A stretch of DNA of 55,234 nucleotides from the NCBI GenBank assembly GCA_964398225.1, contig CAYNLY010000004.1, forward strand, positions 1-55,234, given 5' to 3'. This stretch comes from CAYNLY01 sp964398225. GTDB taxonomy: Bacteria; Pseudomonadota; Zetaproteobacteria; Mariprofundales; Mariprofundaceae. The notes below the pieces were generated by a model. It ran no database searches. It saw only the letters and a program-made list of their open reading frames with translations, and was not told the DNA's origin. Shown in pieces: positions 1 through 8,997 of the stretch; the first letter of the stretch is position 1; each line of letters starts with the position of its first letter. Both the position numbers and the translations under genes were made by a program.

Positions 1-836
<836 letters not shown>

Positions 837-950
837 CGTCACCTTCCCGCGTCGGCCCCAGTGGAGAGCCGGCGCCTCGTTGCCTCGGAGCGCGATTCTG
901 GCAGCTCCGAATGAAAACCGGATGAAACGAGCGCCCCGCGCCCGTTCCGG

Positions 951-1916
951 CTAAGCCGGCAAGCCTGCCGGACGCCGGCAAAGATGCAAGCCGCCCGCCG
1001 TTCGTTCCAGCCGCAGCCGCGACAGATCGACCCCGCCCCGGCCGCCCCGCCGGGTCCAGCGTTCCACGAGCTCGATGTGGCGGCGACCCGGAGTCGCCCC
1101 TTCGCCGAGAAGGCCCGCCACCATCCGCTGCAGCAGCCGGGCGCGCTCCGGCGGCGACAGTTCCATCCATGCCCGCCAGCCGATGCGCGCATCCCTCCCG
1201 ATCTGCTCCCAGGCGGGAAGCCGCTCCTGCAGCGCCGCGGTCACCCGCTCCGCCTGCAAGCCCAGGCGCACGAACAGCGCCTCCGGATCAACCCCCGCCG
1301 CCCGCATTTCGGGAAAGGCGAGGCGGCGGATCCGGTTGCGGCGATGGCGCAGATCCTCGTTGGCGGGATCCTCAAGCCAGTCCACGCCGGCCCGGGCAAG
1401 CTCCGCGCGCAACTCCCCGGGATCCACGCCCAGAAACGGGCGCCAGACGACCAGCCCGCCAATCACCTGCCAGGACCTCATGCCGCGAAGCCCCGCGGGC
1501 CCCGCCCCCTGCACGAGGCGCAGGCAAACGGTTTCGGCCTGATCGCGGAGATGATGCGCGAGCGCAAGATGGCGGAGCCCGCGGATGCGGCTGATCCGGG
1601 CGAACGCCTCAAACCTCCCCTCCCGGGCTCGGCCTTCGCTGGCCACAGCGCCGCCGGCATCAGCGCGCACGGAGACGAACGGAATTCCCCAGGCGCGCAC
1701 CCTCTCGGCAAGAAGACGCGCCTCGTCGGCGGACTCCGGCCGCCATCCGTGATCCACATGCCAGGCCTCGACGCGGTGGCCGCGCAGGGCAAGCGCAAGA
1801 AGCAGCGCGGTGGAATCGGCCCCGCCGGAAAACCCCACCGCGATCCGTTCCGGAAGCCAGGGCGCGCTGGCAAGCCAGCGGGCAATCCTCGCCTCATCGA
1901 GCGCCGGAAGGTTCAT
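951..1916 (-). CDS. tilS: tRNA(Ile)-lysidine synthase TilS
   Basis: TilS attaches lysine to C34 of the CAU-anticodon isoleucine tRNA in the cytoplasm, changing its decoding from AUG to AUA. The 321-residue protein has the N-type PP-loop ATPase motif SGGADS at about 30-35, followed by the conserved AHHLRDQAET block and a GLRGM segment typical of the family. It is shorter than the E. coli enzyme (about 430 aa), so the C-terminal accessory domain is reduced, as in many bacteria. The ATG at 1914-1916 lies 4 bases after the stop of the 714-aa gene upstream, so the two are probably co-transcribed. An earlier in-frame start would run back into that gene and add no recognisable sequence. Confidence 0.95.
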   Translation of the reverse strand: MNLPALDEARIARWLASAPWLPERIAVGFSGGADSTALLLALALRGHRVEAWHVDHGWRPESADEARLLAERVRAWGIPFVSVRADAGGAVASEGRAREGRFEAFARISRIRGLRHLALAHHLRDQAETVCLRLVQGAGPAGLRGMRSWQVIGGLVVWRPFLGVDPGELRAELARAGVDWLEDPANEDLRHRRNRIRRLAFPEMRAAGVDPEALFVRLGLQAERVTAALQERLPAWEQIGRDARIGWRAWMELSPPERARLLQRMVAGLLGEGATPGRRHIELVERWTRRGGRGGVDLSRLRLERTAGGLHLCRRPAGLPA

Positions 1917-1920
1917 CGCA

Positions 1921-4065
1921 CTATCCGAGGCCGGGAAGCACCTTGCCGACCAGGAAGCGGGCGGGCCGTCCGTCCGGGTCCAGAAGCTCGAAGATCTCGA
2001 CATCGACCCCGCCCAGACAGGGCTTGCCGACGCGCACGATGAGCCAGGGCGCCTCTTCCGAGCCCTTCGGCTGGACGGTCACCAGATCCAGCCCGCCCGA
2101 AGGCAGACGGAACTCGGGCAGGAGCGCCTGCGCCTCGGAGCGCGGAAGCCGGTATTCGCGGATCACCGCCTTTGCCGACAGCGCGGAGGTCAGTTCCGCA
2201 ACCGCCTGCGAGGTCAGGGCAAAGCCGTTGTTGTAGAGCACATGCACGGTCTGGCCCACGCCGGTGTCCACGCGCTCGACGCGCACCCCGCCCAGCGGCT
2301 TCCTGCCCGCCTTGTAGTCCCGATAGGCGATCAGGCGCCCGACGCCGCAATCGCGCGACACCCCGGCGTCCGCCTGCGGCACGCTGAGCGCGAAGTTCAG
2401 GCGCAGCGTGCCGAAACGCTTGTGTTCGACGCTCGTCGAGACCCAGTCGCCGATCAGGGCGAGGCACATCGAGACCGAGGGCAGATTGGCCTCATCGTTG
2501 TCGGAAAGCTCGAGGAACCATTCCCGCATCTGACGGCGCATCGCAAGCCCCGCCCGGACGAGATTCGGCACCGCGCCGCGAAGCAGGCAGCCGCTTGCCG
2601 ACCATTCGTCGAGAAAGACGGATTCGTCCCGGTCGAGGATTTTCGTAAGCCCCGGCGCGAAACGCTCGCTCAGAAACTGGGCCGACTGGGCGCCCGCCAG
2701 CGCATTCATTCCGGCCAGGTAGTCCGACCACTCGATGCGAAGGCATCCCTGGCGGAGCGCCAGCGACTTGCCGCTGTGCAGCGCCCGGTCCACATCCGGC
2801 TGGATGAACACCAGCTCGCCCTCCTGGTAGGCCTTCTCCAGCGCCTTGTCCGCCTCCGGCCCACGGGCCTTGGCCGCAAGCTCCGGCTTTCGGTCAAGCC
2901 AGCTCTTCTCGGCCCTGCGCCGGGCAAGCTCGACCTTGACGTCCTCGTCGAAAACGCGGAAGGCGTTCAACGTGATCTCGTCCGTAAGCCACGGCTCTCC
3001 GGCCCTTTTGGCCGCCTTGCCCCCCTCGGCCTGGGCGGCCAGCCACTGGGCCACCGGCAGATCGCGGTGATCCCCAAGCTCGTTGAGCAGCGGATCGGGA
3101 AGCCGCTCCTGGCCGGCCAGCAGACGGTCGAGCTTCTTGGCATGCAGCACCCAGTCCATCCACTGCCCGTTGCCGGAGGCGCATGCAAGCTGCCACAGCG
3201 ATAGCCGGGCCCAGGTGCGGCGCAACAGATGCGCCCCGAGACGGTCGCGCGCAACCAGCCGAAGGATGCCGCCCTCGTTCTTCGGCCCGAGCTTCTCGCG
3301 CAGCGCGCGCATCTTCGGAATCAGGTCGGCCTCAAGCCCGTAGGCGCGGATCACGACCGCATCGTCGGCAAGCAGCGCATCCTCCGGCTGATGGTGCAGG
3401 AAAGCCATCGGCGTGGCCGGCAGCACCATCGACTCGTAGGTGGCCACGCGCGTGACCTCGACCACGCCCTCGAGATACCGCTTCAGAAACGCGAGCAGGC
3501 TCCAGGCATAGAGGCCGCCGACCACGCAGAGCATGACGTGATTCGTCGTCGCCTCCTCGTCGGACGGCAGCGCGCGAATCGCCTGCCGCATCAGCTTGAG
3601 CAGCAGCACGTTCACGGCGGGCACCCAGGGCGCGACGTCGGCCTGATCCTGACGCCAGCCCTGCTCCCACAGGCCTTCCCAGACGCCGAGCAGCGCGGGC
3701 GCCCCCTTTTCGTCCGCGCACCAGTGGTGCAGCAGCCGGCGCGGCAGGTGCGGATACTGCGCGGAAAGGTGCGCCACCATCGCCCGCGCGCGCGCGTCCA
3801 TCGTCGGCAGCTGATGGGCGGACACCTTCTCGCCCTTGACCATGTAACGGATCGCGTAGTCCTGAAGCCGGCGAAGCGCCTGCTGAATCGTCTGCTCGAT
3901 TGCCGAATGCACGGCGTACGGAATGTATTCGCCCGCATCCGCCCCGGGCATCCTCAGCGGAAGCCGGCGCACCTCGACCCGGCAGCGCGAGGCCGGGTCT
4001 TCGCCCCGGCCGAGAATGGGGCGATACCAGCTCCAGCGAAACGAGAAATACTCGGGCGAGATCAT
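1921..4065 (-). CDS. 714-aa hypothetical protein, possible degenerate class III cyclase-like C-terminal region
   Basis: I do not recognise this protein with confidence. It has no signal peptide. A hydrophobic segment near residues 180-205 (around LCVVGGLYAWSLLAFL) is flanked by helical, charged sequence. About residues 430-600 contain, in order, an Asp in a WSDYLAG context, a DRDESVFLDEW segment, an alanine-rich helix with LAMRRQM, and a hydrophobic SMCLALIGDWVSTS strand. That order resembles a class III nucleotide cyclase fold, but the metal-binding GD signature is not intact, so catalytic activity is doubtful. It lies 4 bases upstream of tilS on the same strand and is divergent from the zinc-transporter operon. 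The coding call is firm on length and codon pattern; the fold is inference. Confidence 0.8.
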   Translation of the reverse strand: MISPEYFSFRWSWYRPILGRGEDPASRCRVEVRRLPLRMPGADAGEYIPYAVHSAIEQTIQQALRRLQDYAIRYMVKGEKVSAHQLPTMDARARAMVAHLSAQYPHLPRRLLHHWCADEKGAPALLGVWEGLWEQGWRQDQADVAPWVPAVNVLLLKLMRQAIRALPSDEEATTNHVMLCVVGGLYAWSLLAFLKRYLEGVVEVTRVATYESMVLPATPMAFLHHQPEDALLADDAVVIRAYGLEADLIPKMRALREKLGPKNEGGILRLVARDRLGAHLLRRTWARLSLWQLACASGNGQWMDWVLHAKKLDRLLAGQERLPDPLLNELGDHRDLPVAQWLAAQAEGGKAAKRAGEPWLTDEITLNAFRVFDEDVKVELARRRAEKSWLDRKPELAAKARGPEADKALEKAYQEGELVFIQPDVDRALHSGKSLALRQGCLRIEWSDYLAGMNALAGAQSAQFLSERFAPGLTKILDRDESVFLDEWSASGCLLRGAVPNLVRAGLAMRRQMREWFLELSDNDEANLPSVSMCLALIGDWVSTSVEHKRFGTLRLNFALSVPQADAGVSRDCGVGRLIAYRDYKAGRKPLGGVRVERVDTGVGQTVHVLYNNGFALTSQAVAELTSALSAKAVIREYRLPRSEAQALLPEFRLPSGGLDLVTVQPKGSEEAPWLIVRVGKPCLGGVDVEIFELLDPDGRPARFLVGKVLPGLG

Positions 4066-4151
4066 CCGTTTTCTTCCGCCTCCGGTGCTTGGACTTCCGC
4101 GGATGCGCGCGCCGATTGCCGCCCGCCGGGGGGGATTCTATCCTTGCCGCC

Positions 4152-5063
4152 ATGAATCCAGCCCCGACCGCGGCCCCGGAAGCCTCCGAGCGCGCGCCGC
4201 TCCGCCGTCCCAAGCATAGCCCGTTTTCCCGGACAAGACGAACACCCGCGTGCCTGGCGGCAACTCTGGGCCTGATGCTTGCCGCGGGATTCGCGCCTGC
4301 TGCGTCCGGCTCCGAGGTCGTCGTGAGCCTGCCGCCGATCGCGATGCTCGTGCGCAGCCTTGCGCCCGACCGCCCGCAGCCCGTCTGCCTGCTTGCGCAG
4401 GATGCGGATCCCCATCACGCGCATCTTCGCCCCAGCCAGCGGGAGGCCCTTGAGCAAGCGCGTCTGGTCGTGCGCGCAGGGATCGACGACCGCGGCTGGT
4501 CCTGGCCTGCGGGGGAAAAACAGGCGCTGATCCTCTGGCCCGGCCGGCATCACGGGTGGCTTGCGCCGGATGCGCTCGAACAGGCGGCCGAGCATCTCGC
4601 CCAAGCGCTGACCGAAAAGGGTCTGACGGACGGAGAGGACGCCGGCGCCCGCCTGCGCGCGTTCCGCGAAACGCTTGCCGAAGAGCTCGCCCGCTGGCGC
4701 AGGCTGATCGCGCCGCTTGCCGGCCACGGCGTGATCCTCGAGCACCCGGCCTTTGCGCCCTGGTTCGCAGCGCTCGGCGTCCCGGTACGGATGGTGCTTG
4801 AATCCGGACACCATGCCGAACCCTCGCCGCGCCTGCTGGAACGGGCCCTGGCGATGCTGCGCAATGAGCCCGGCGTCTGGCTGATCGGCAACCTCGGGCA
4901 CGGCAACCGTGCGCTGGACTGGCTGATGCGACATGCGTCCCGTCCCGTTCCCCGCGTCGATCTCGACCCGCTCGGCCGCTGCGATATGGACTGGGCCTCG
5001 TGGATGAGGGAAAACCGGCAGCGCCTTGCCCGGGCGATCGGCGGTCGGACCGAGCCCCGATGA
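4152..5063 (+). CDS. znuA: zinc/manganese-type ABC transporter substrate-binding protein (ZnuA-like)
   Basis: Periplasmic metal-binding protein of an SBP_bac_9 (ZnuA/MntC) type importer. The 303-residue product has a basic N-terminus, a secretion helix around residues 34-53, and the candidate metal ligands HHAH (about 88-91), an EHPAF histidine, a GHHAEPSP segment and the C-terminal VDLDPLG acid region. There is no long His/Asp-rich loop, which many true ZnuA proteins carry, so manganese or iron specificity is not excluded. The chosen ATG is the first in frame before the signal sequence. The stop overlaps the ATG of the ATPase gene as ATGA, so the three transporter genes form an operon. Confidence 0.88.
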   Translation: MNPAPTAAPEASERAPLRRPKHSPFSRTRRTPACLAATLGLMLAAGFAPAASGSEVVVSLPPIAMLVRSLAPDRPQPVCLLAQDADPHHAHLRPSQREALEQARLVVRAGIDDRGWSWPAGEKQALILWPGRHHGWLAPDALEQAAEHLAQALTEKGLTDGEDAGARLRAFRETLAEELARWRRLIAPLAGHGVILEHPAFAPWFAALGVPVRMVLESGHHAEPSPRLLERALAMLRNEPGVWLIGNLGHGNRALDWLMRHASRPVPRVDLDPLGRCDMDWASWMRENRQRLARAIGGRTEPR

Positions 5064-5854
5064 CGGCCACTGAACCCCCGGTTCTCGCCGTGCGCGGGCT
5101 CCGGATCGGCCCCCGCCGTCGTCCCGTGCTCGACGGCATCGACCTGAGGCTGCCCTCCGGGCATTTCATGGGCATCGTGGGCCCGAACGGCGCGGGCAAG
5201 AGCACGCTGCTGCATGCGATCATCGGCCTGATCCGCCCGGATGCGGGGCACGTGGACATCCTCGGCGAGTGCCTGGGCGCCCACAACCGCCGCCGGCTGC
5301 TCGCGCAGGTGGGCTTTTTGCATCAGATGAGCGCGGCGAGCCGGCTGCCGGTACGCGTGCGCGAGGTCGTCGCCATGGGCCTGCCGGATTACCCCGCCCC
5401 GTGGCGCGGACGATGGTCCCGGCAGGCGGTGGTCGAGGCGCTCCGCCTGGTCGATGCCGAAGCGCTGATCGATCGCGACTTCCGGGAGCTTTCCGGCGGA
5501 CAGCAGCAGCGGGTCCGCATCGCCCGCGCCCTGGTCCGCCGCCCCCGGCTGCTGCTGCTCGACGAGCCCTCGGCGGCGCTCGATGCCGCAAGCCAGGCGC
5601 GACTGTTCGCGACCCTGCGCCGGCTCTGCGACGAGCAGGGCATGGCCGTGCTGATGGTCGAGCACGACATCGCCGCGATCAGCAGCCATGTGGATTCCGT
5701 GGCCTGCCTGCAGGTGCGCATCCATCATCATGCGCTGAAGGGGGAGACGATTCCGAGCCGCGTCTGGGAAGCGATGTACGGCGAGCATGTGCATCTGATG
5801 GCGCACGACGAGCACTGCATTGGCTGCACGCCGGCGGACGGGGACGGGCGATGA
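5060..5854 (+). CDS. znuC: metal ABC transporter ATP-binding protein (ZnuC-like)
   Basis: ATPase of the metal importer, driving uptake through the neighbouring permease at the inner face of the cytoplasmic membrane. The 264-residue protein has Walker A GPNGAGKS (about 41-48), the Q-loop region FLHQM, the ABC signature LSGGQQQ, and Walker B LLLLDEPS followed by a D-loop and the switch histidine in MVEHD. The C-terminus has extra histidines and cysteines (VRIHHH, DEHCIGC) that could bind metal. That is an observation, not a known property of the family. Four-base overlaps join it to both neighbours. Confidence 0.92.
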   Translation: MTATEPPVLAVRGLRIGPRRRPVLDGIDLRLPSGHFMGIVGPNGAGKSTLLHAIIGLIRPDAGHVDILGECLGAHNRRRLLAQVGFLHQMSAASRLPVRVREVVAMGLPDYPAPWRGRWSRQAVVEALRLVDAEALIDRDFRELSGGQQQRVRIARALVRRPRLLLLDEPSAALDAASQARLFATLRRLCDEQGMAVLMVEHDIAAISSHVDSVACLQVRIHHHALKGETIPSRVWEAMYGEHVHLMAHDEHCIGCTPADGDGR

Positions 5855-6678
5855 GCGGACTGCGGGACTTTTTCGCCAGTCCGGTGATGATGGACGCGCT
5901 GGCGCCCGCCTTGCTCATCGCCGTGGTGACCGCATCCGCGTCGGTGATGGTGATGGCCCACCGGCTTTCGTACCTGACCGTCGGCGTCTCCCATGCCTCG
6001 CTCGCGGGCCTGGGCCTGGCGATTCTGGGAGGGCTGCCGCTTCTGCCCGCCGCGAGCGCGTTCGGCCTGCTGGTTGCGCTGATGCTGGCCCTGATGCCCG
6101 AGCGGCGCGGCATCAGCGAGGACGCCGGCACCGGCATGCTGTTCGCGGGAAGCATGGCGCTGGGGGTCGTGCTGATCGCGCAGGCGCCCAGGGCGCAGGT
6201 GGACCTCTACGGCCTGCTGTTCGGCAACATCCTGACCGTGACCCCGGACGAGCGGCTCTGGCTCGTTGCGGCCGGCGGCGGCTGCATGATTGTTCTCGCG
6301 CTTGCCGCGCGCGCCTGGTGGATGATCGCGCTCGATGCGACCGCGGCCGAGGCCGGCGGCCTGCCGGTCCGCCCGCTGCGGCTGGCGCTGTTCGGGCTCG
6401 TCGGAGTTACCGTGATGCTGTGCGTGAAACTTGCCGGCATCGTGCTGACGACCGGGCTGATGGTCCTGCCTGCGGCCAGCGCCTGGTTCTGGGGGCGATC
6501 GCTTGCCGGCCTCTGGCTCGGGGCGGTCGGGGTGTCGATCGTCGGAACGCTTGTCGGCCTTCTCGTTTCGTACGCGTACGACTGGCCGAGCGGCGCAAGC
6601 GTCGTGCTCGCGCTGTGCGCGATCTTTGTGCTCAGCTGGGGGAGCTCATGGCTGATTCGAATCGTCCGCAGGCGGTAA
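5851..6678 (+). CDS. znuB: metal ABC transporter permease (ZnuB-like)
   Basis: Integral membrane permease of the ABC-3 family that forms the metal channel with the preceding ATPase. It is 275 residues with about eight hydrophobic helices. The conserved stretches include SHASLAGLG near residue 50, the FGNILTV loop contacting the ATPase, and TTGLMVLPAASA in the C-terminal half. The ATG overlaps the znuC stop (ATGA). The 3' end overlaps the start of the RDD gene by 31 bases, so translation of that gene may be coupled. Confidence 0.92.
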   Translation: MSGLRDFFASPVMMDALAPALLIAVVTASASVMVMAHRLSYLTVGVSHASLAGLGLAILGGLPLLPAASAFGLLVALMLALMPERRGISEDAGTGMLFAGSMALGVVLIAQAPRAQVDLYGLLFGNILTVTPDERLWLVAAGGGCMIVLALAARAWWMIALDATAAEAGGLPVRPLRLALFGLVGVTVMLCVKLAGIVLTTGLMVLPAASAWFWGRSLAGLWLGAVGVSIVGTLVGLLVSYAYDWPSGASVVLALCAIFVLSWGSSWLIRIVRRR

Positions 6679-7151
6679 GGGCCACGCTCGGCGTGCGCCT
6701 GGTCGCCGGGCTCTACGATGCCTTCATCCTGCTCGGGCTTGCGTTTCTCGCCTTCATTGTCGTGACCTGGGCCGAGCACCAGTGGGGCGAGATCCCCCGC
6801 TGGATCAAGGGCATGCTCGTGATCACGATCGGCTACGCCTATTTCGTCGGCTTCTGGGTCCGCGGCGGCGCAACCACCGGCATGCGCCCCTGGAAGCTGG
6901 TCGTGGCCGACACCGACACCGGCGAGTTCCCCTCGTTGGCTCAGGCGAGCTTCCGTTATGCCGGCCTGATGATCACCTGGATCGCGCTTGCGATGGTGCT
7001 GATCTACATGGCGCTCGGCGATACGAACCATGCGCTGTTTTTCATCGCGGCGGGGCTGCCCGCGGCGAGTCTTGCCTGCATGATGCTGACCCGGCACCGC
7101 CAGACGCTGCACGATCTGATCAGCGGCACGAGCGTCTACCGCGTGCGCTAG
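6648..7151 (+). CDS. RDD family membrane protein
   Basis: A 167-residue polytopic protein with RDD-domain features: an RLVAGLYDAFILLG segment in the first helix, GMRPWKLVV after the second, and an RHRQTLHDLISGT tail. RDD proteins are small membrane proteins of mostly unknown role; some take part in osmotic or ion exchange. The ATG at 6648 has a GGGGAG element just upstream and lies inside the end of znuB. The stop codon overlaps the stop of the convergent ion-channel gene by two bases. Confidence 0.88.
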   Translation: MADSNRPQAVRATLGVRLVAGLYDAFILLGLAFLAFIVVTWAEHQWGEIPRWIKGMLVITIGYAYFVGFWVRGGATTGMRPWKLVVADTDTGEFPSLAQASFRYAGLMITWIALAMVLIYMALGDTNHALFFIAAGLPAASLACMMLTRHRQTLHDLISGTSVYRVR

Positions 7152-7807
7152 CTCCGCCTCCCCGGCTTTCGTTCCCGTTCGCGCGCGGCCAGGGCCTCGA
7201 CCCAGCGGGTGACGTTGGCGATGACCAGCGAATACAGCGCAATTCCGAACACCATCGTGACCACGCCGACCACTCTTCCCGCGAAGGTGACCGGCACGAT
7301 GTCGCCGTAGCCCACCGTGGTCATCGTCACGAACGCCCACCAGATGCCGTCGTGGATGCCGGAAAATCCCGGATTGGAGCCGTGCTCGAACAGGTAGGCG
7401 GCGCTGCCGAACACGATCGCAAGCCCGAACACGAGCGAAACGGCGGCGGGCCAGCTTTCGGACGAGATCACGACGAGGCTGAGAAGCTGCCTGCGATGCG
7501 CGCGCACGAGTGCCCCGATCCTGAGCGCGGGCATCACCCCCGCCATCTTCAGCGCGAAGAACAGCCGCAGCAGCGGCGCGGCAAGCAGCACGATCAGCGC
7601 AAGATCCAGCCAGTTGGCGCGAAGAAACCCGAGCGGCCTCTCATCCAGCGCCATCCGGGCAAGAAACAGGACGACGAACAGGGCGAGAACCCCTCCGTGC
7701 ATCCATTCCGGGCATTCCGGCCACAGGCTGAATCCGACCGCGGCCACGGTGGCCGCGAACAGGGCCGCATCCAGCGTCCCGGTCCAGGCGGCGCGCCGGC
7801 TGTTCAG
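7148..7807 (-). CDS. six-helix potassium-channel-like ion channel, probable CTG start
   Basis: Ion channel with a voltage-gated-K-channel layout: about four N-terminal helices, an S4-like segment with basic residues (LRIGALVRAHRRQLL), then a pore module with the selectivity filter TVGYGD and the inner helix VVGVVTMVFGIALYSL. The reading frame has no ATG or GTG that keeps the first helix. The best start is a CTG at 7805-7807 overlapping the TGA of the upstream YqhA gene (sequence CTGA), with AAGGCGGG a few bases upstream. A start at the ATG near 7703 would delete helix 1. The product is about 219 aa. The channel call is firm; the start codon is uncertain. Confidence 0.82.
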   Translation of the reverse strand: MNSRRAAWTGTLDAALFAATVAAVGFSLWPECPEWMHGGVLALFVVLFLARMALDERPLGFLRANWLDLALIVLLAAPLLRLFFALKMAGVMPALRIGALVRAHRRQLLSLVVISSESWPAAVSLVFGLAIVFGSAAYLFEHGSNPGFSGIHDGIWWAFVTMTTVGYGDIVPVTFAGRVVGVVTMVFGIALYSLVIANVTRWVEALAARERERKPGRRS

Positions 7808-8316
7808 TGCTTGCCCGCCTTGTGCGTGAAATAGGTGGCCAGCGACACGAGCAGGATCCCCCCGCCCATGTAGAGGATGTTCAGCGGATTGTCGAAGCTC
7901 ACATGCAGCACGTTCTTGAAGAAGGCCACGACAAGGATCATCAGCACGACCTTGGCCAGCCGGTCCTTCAGATCGTCCAGGCTCTTGATCATCAGGATGT
8001 TGCTGGCGCTCTTGTCGCTGCGCGCCACATCGATCTCGCTGATGAACAGCTCGTAGAGGCCGAGCGCGAAGATCAGCAGCACGGTCGCGAGCAGGAAGTC
8101 GTCGACGGCCGAGATGATCTGCCCCACCGCTTCGGTGTGGAAATCGGGATGGGGCACGCCCATGAAGCTCATCTCGATGAACTGCCAGGCAAGGTGCGCC
8201 ATTCCCTCGAAGGCCATGAAAAACAGCAAAAGCATCCCGATCAGCGACGCGATCACCGCGAGGACCACGACGAAGCGGCTGTTCCACAGGATCGATTCGA
8301 AGATTCGTTCCAGCAT
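7804..8316 (-). CDS. YqhA family (UPF0114) membrane protein
   Basis: A 170-residue membrane protein matching the YqhA/UPF0114 family. It has an N-terminal FESILWNSRF motif, a long hydrophobic helix, a second around LLATVLLIFALGLYELFIS, the conserved ASNILMIKSLDDLKDRLAK amphipathic segment, and a last helix around LLVSLATYFTHK. The function of the family is unknown. GGAGGTGAGAAG precedes the ATG. It overlaps the ion-channel gene downstream, which points to translational coupling and a possible shared role in ion balance. Confidence 0.9.
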   Translation of the reverse strand: MLERIFESILWNSRFVVVLAVIASLIGMLLLFFMAFEGMAHLAWQFIEMSFMGVPHPDFHTEAVGQIISAVDDFLLATVLLIFALGLYELFISEIDVARSDKSASNILMIKSLDDLKDRLAKVVLMILVVAFFKNVLHVSFDNPLNILYMGGGILLVSLATYFTHKAGKH

Positions 8317-8371
8317 CTTCTCACCTCCGGGCCGACGGGCCGGGCCAAGGCTTGGCGGAAATCACCCCCAG

Positions 8372-8995
8372 TCAAGCATGGGCGATCGGCCAGGCGCCCG
8401 CGCCCTCGCGCAGCACCTCGGGAGGCCAGGAGCAGAGGTCCACGACCGTCGTCGGCACGCATCCGCACCAGCCCGCATCAAGCACCGCGGCATCGCAGCC
8501 TTGCATCCGCGGCACGAACGCATCCGGATCCATCGCCGCATCCGACTCCCCCGGCCAGATCAGCGTCGTGGCCAGCAGCAGATCCCCCCACTGCTCGAGC
8601 AGCATCCGCGCGACCGGATGGGCGGGCATGCGGATGCCCACGTCGTGGCGTTTGCCGAAGATCCGGCGCGGAAGATACGAGTTCGCCGGAAGAATGAAGG
8701 TGTACGGGCCGGGCAGGCAGCGCTTGAGCAGGCGGAACGCCTGGTTCTCGATGCGCACGCAGCGGGATGCGGCGGCGATCGAAGGCACCATGACCGACCA
8801 CAGATGCCGCTCATCCAGCCGCCTGAGCCTTCGAATCGCCTCGATCGCATCGGTCGCATCGGGCCGGCAGGCGAGCACGTAGGTCGTCTCGGTCGGAAGG
8901 ACGACGAACGCCCCCTCGGCGATCCGCGTCACGGCCTGCCGGACGAGCCGGAGCTGGGGCCGCTCCGGATGCACGCGCAGCCGCAGAAGCGCCAA
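8372..8995 (-). CDS. Sua5/YciO/YrdC-family protein, YciO type
   Basis: A 207-residue protein of the threonylcarbamoyl-AMP synthase superfamily. Visible signatures are PTETTYVLAC near residues 34-43, RRLRRLDERHLWSVMV, the LPGPYTFILPAN stretch, and IRMPAHPVARMLLE. The Cys-ending PTETTYVLAC motif resembles YciO more than TsaC/Sua5, so it may not be the main t6A enzyme. It starts two bases after the stop of the AsmA gene and probably belongs to the same transcript. Confidence 0.85.
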   Translation of the reverse strand: MALLRLRVHPERPQLRLVRQAVTRIAEGAFVVLPTETTYVLACRPDATDAIEAIRRLRRLDERHLWSVMVPSIAAASRCVRIENQAFRLLKRCLPGPYTFILPANSYLPRRIFGKRHDVGIRMPAHPVARMLLEQWGDLLLATTLIWPGESDAAMDPDAFVPRMQGCDAAVLDAGWCGCVPTTVVDLCSWPPEVLREGAGAWPIAHA

Positions 8996-8997
8996 GC

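Noticed and set aside
4066..4151. A Zur operator in front of the zinc transporter operon
   Set aside because: The 86 bases between the divergent genes contain no convincing AT-rich palindrome of the Zur type.
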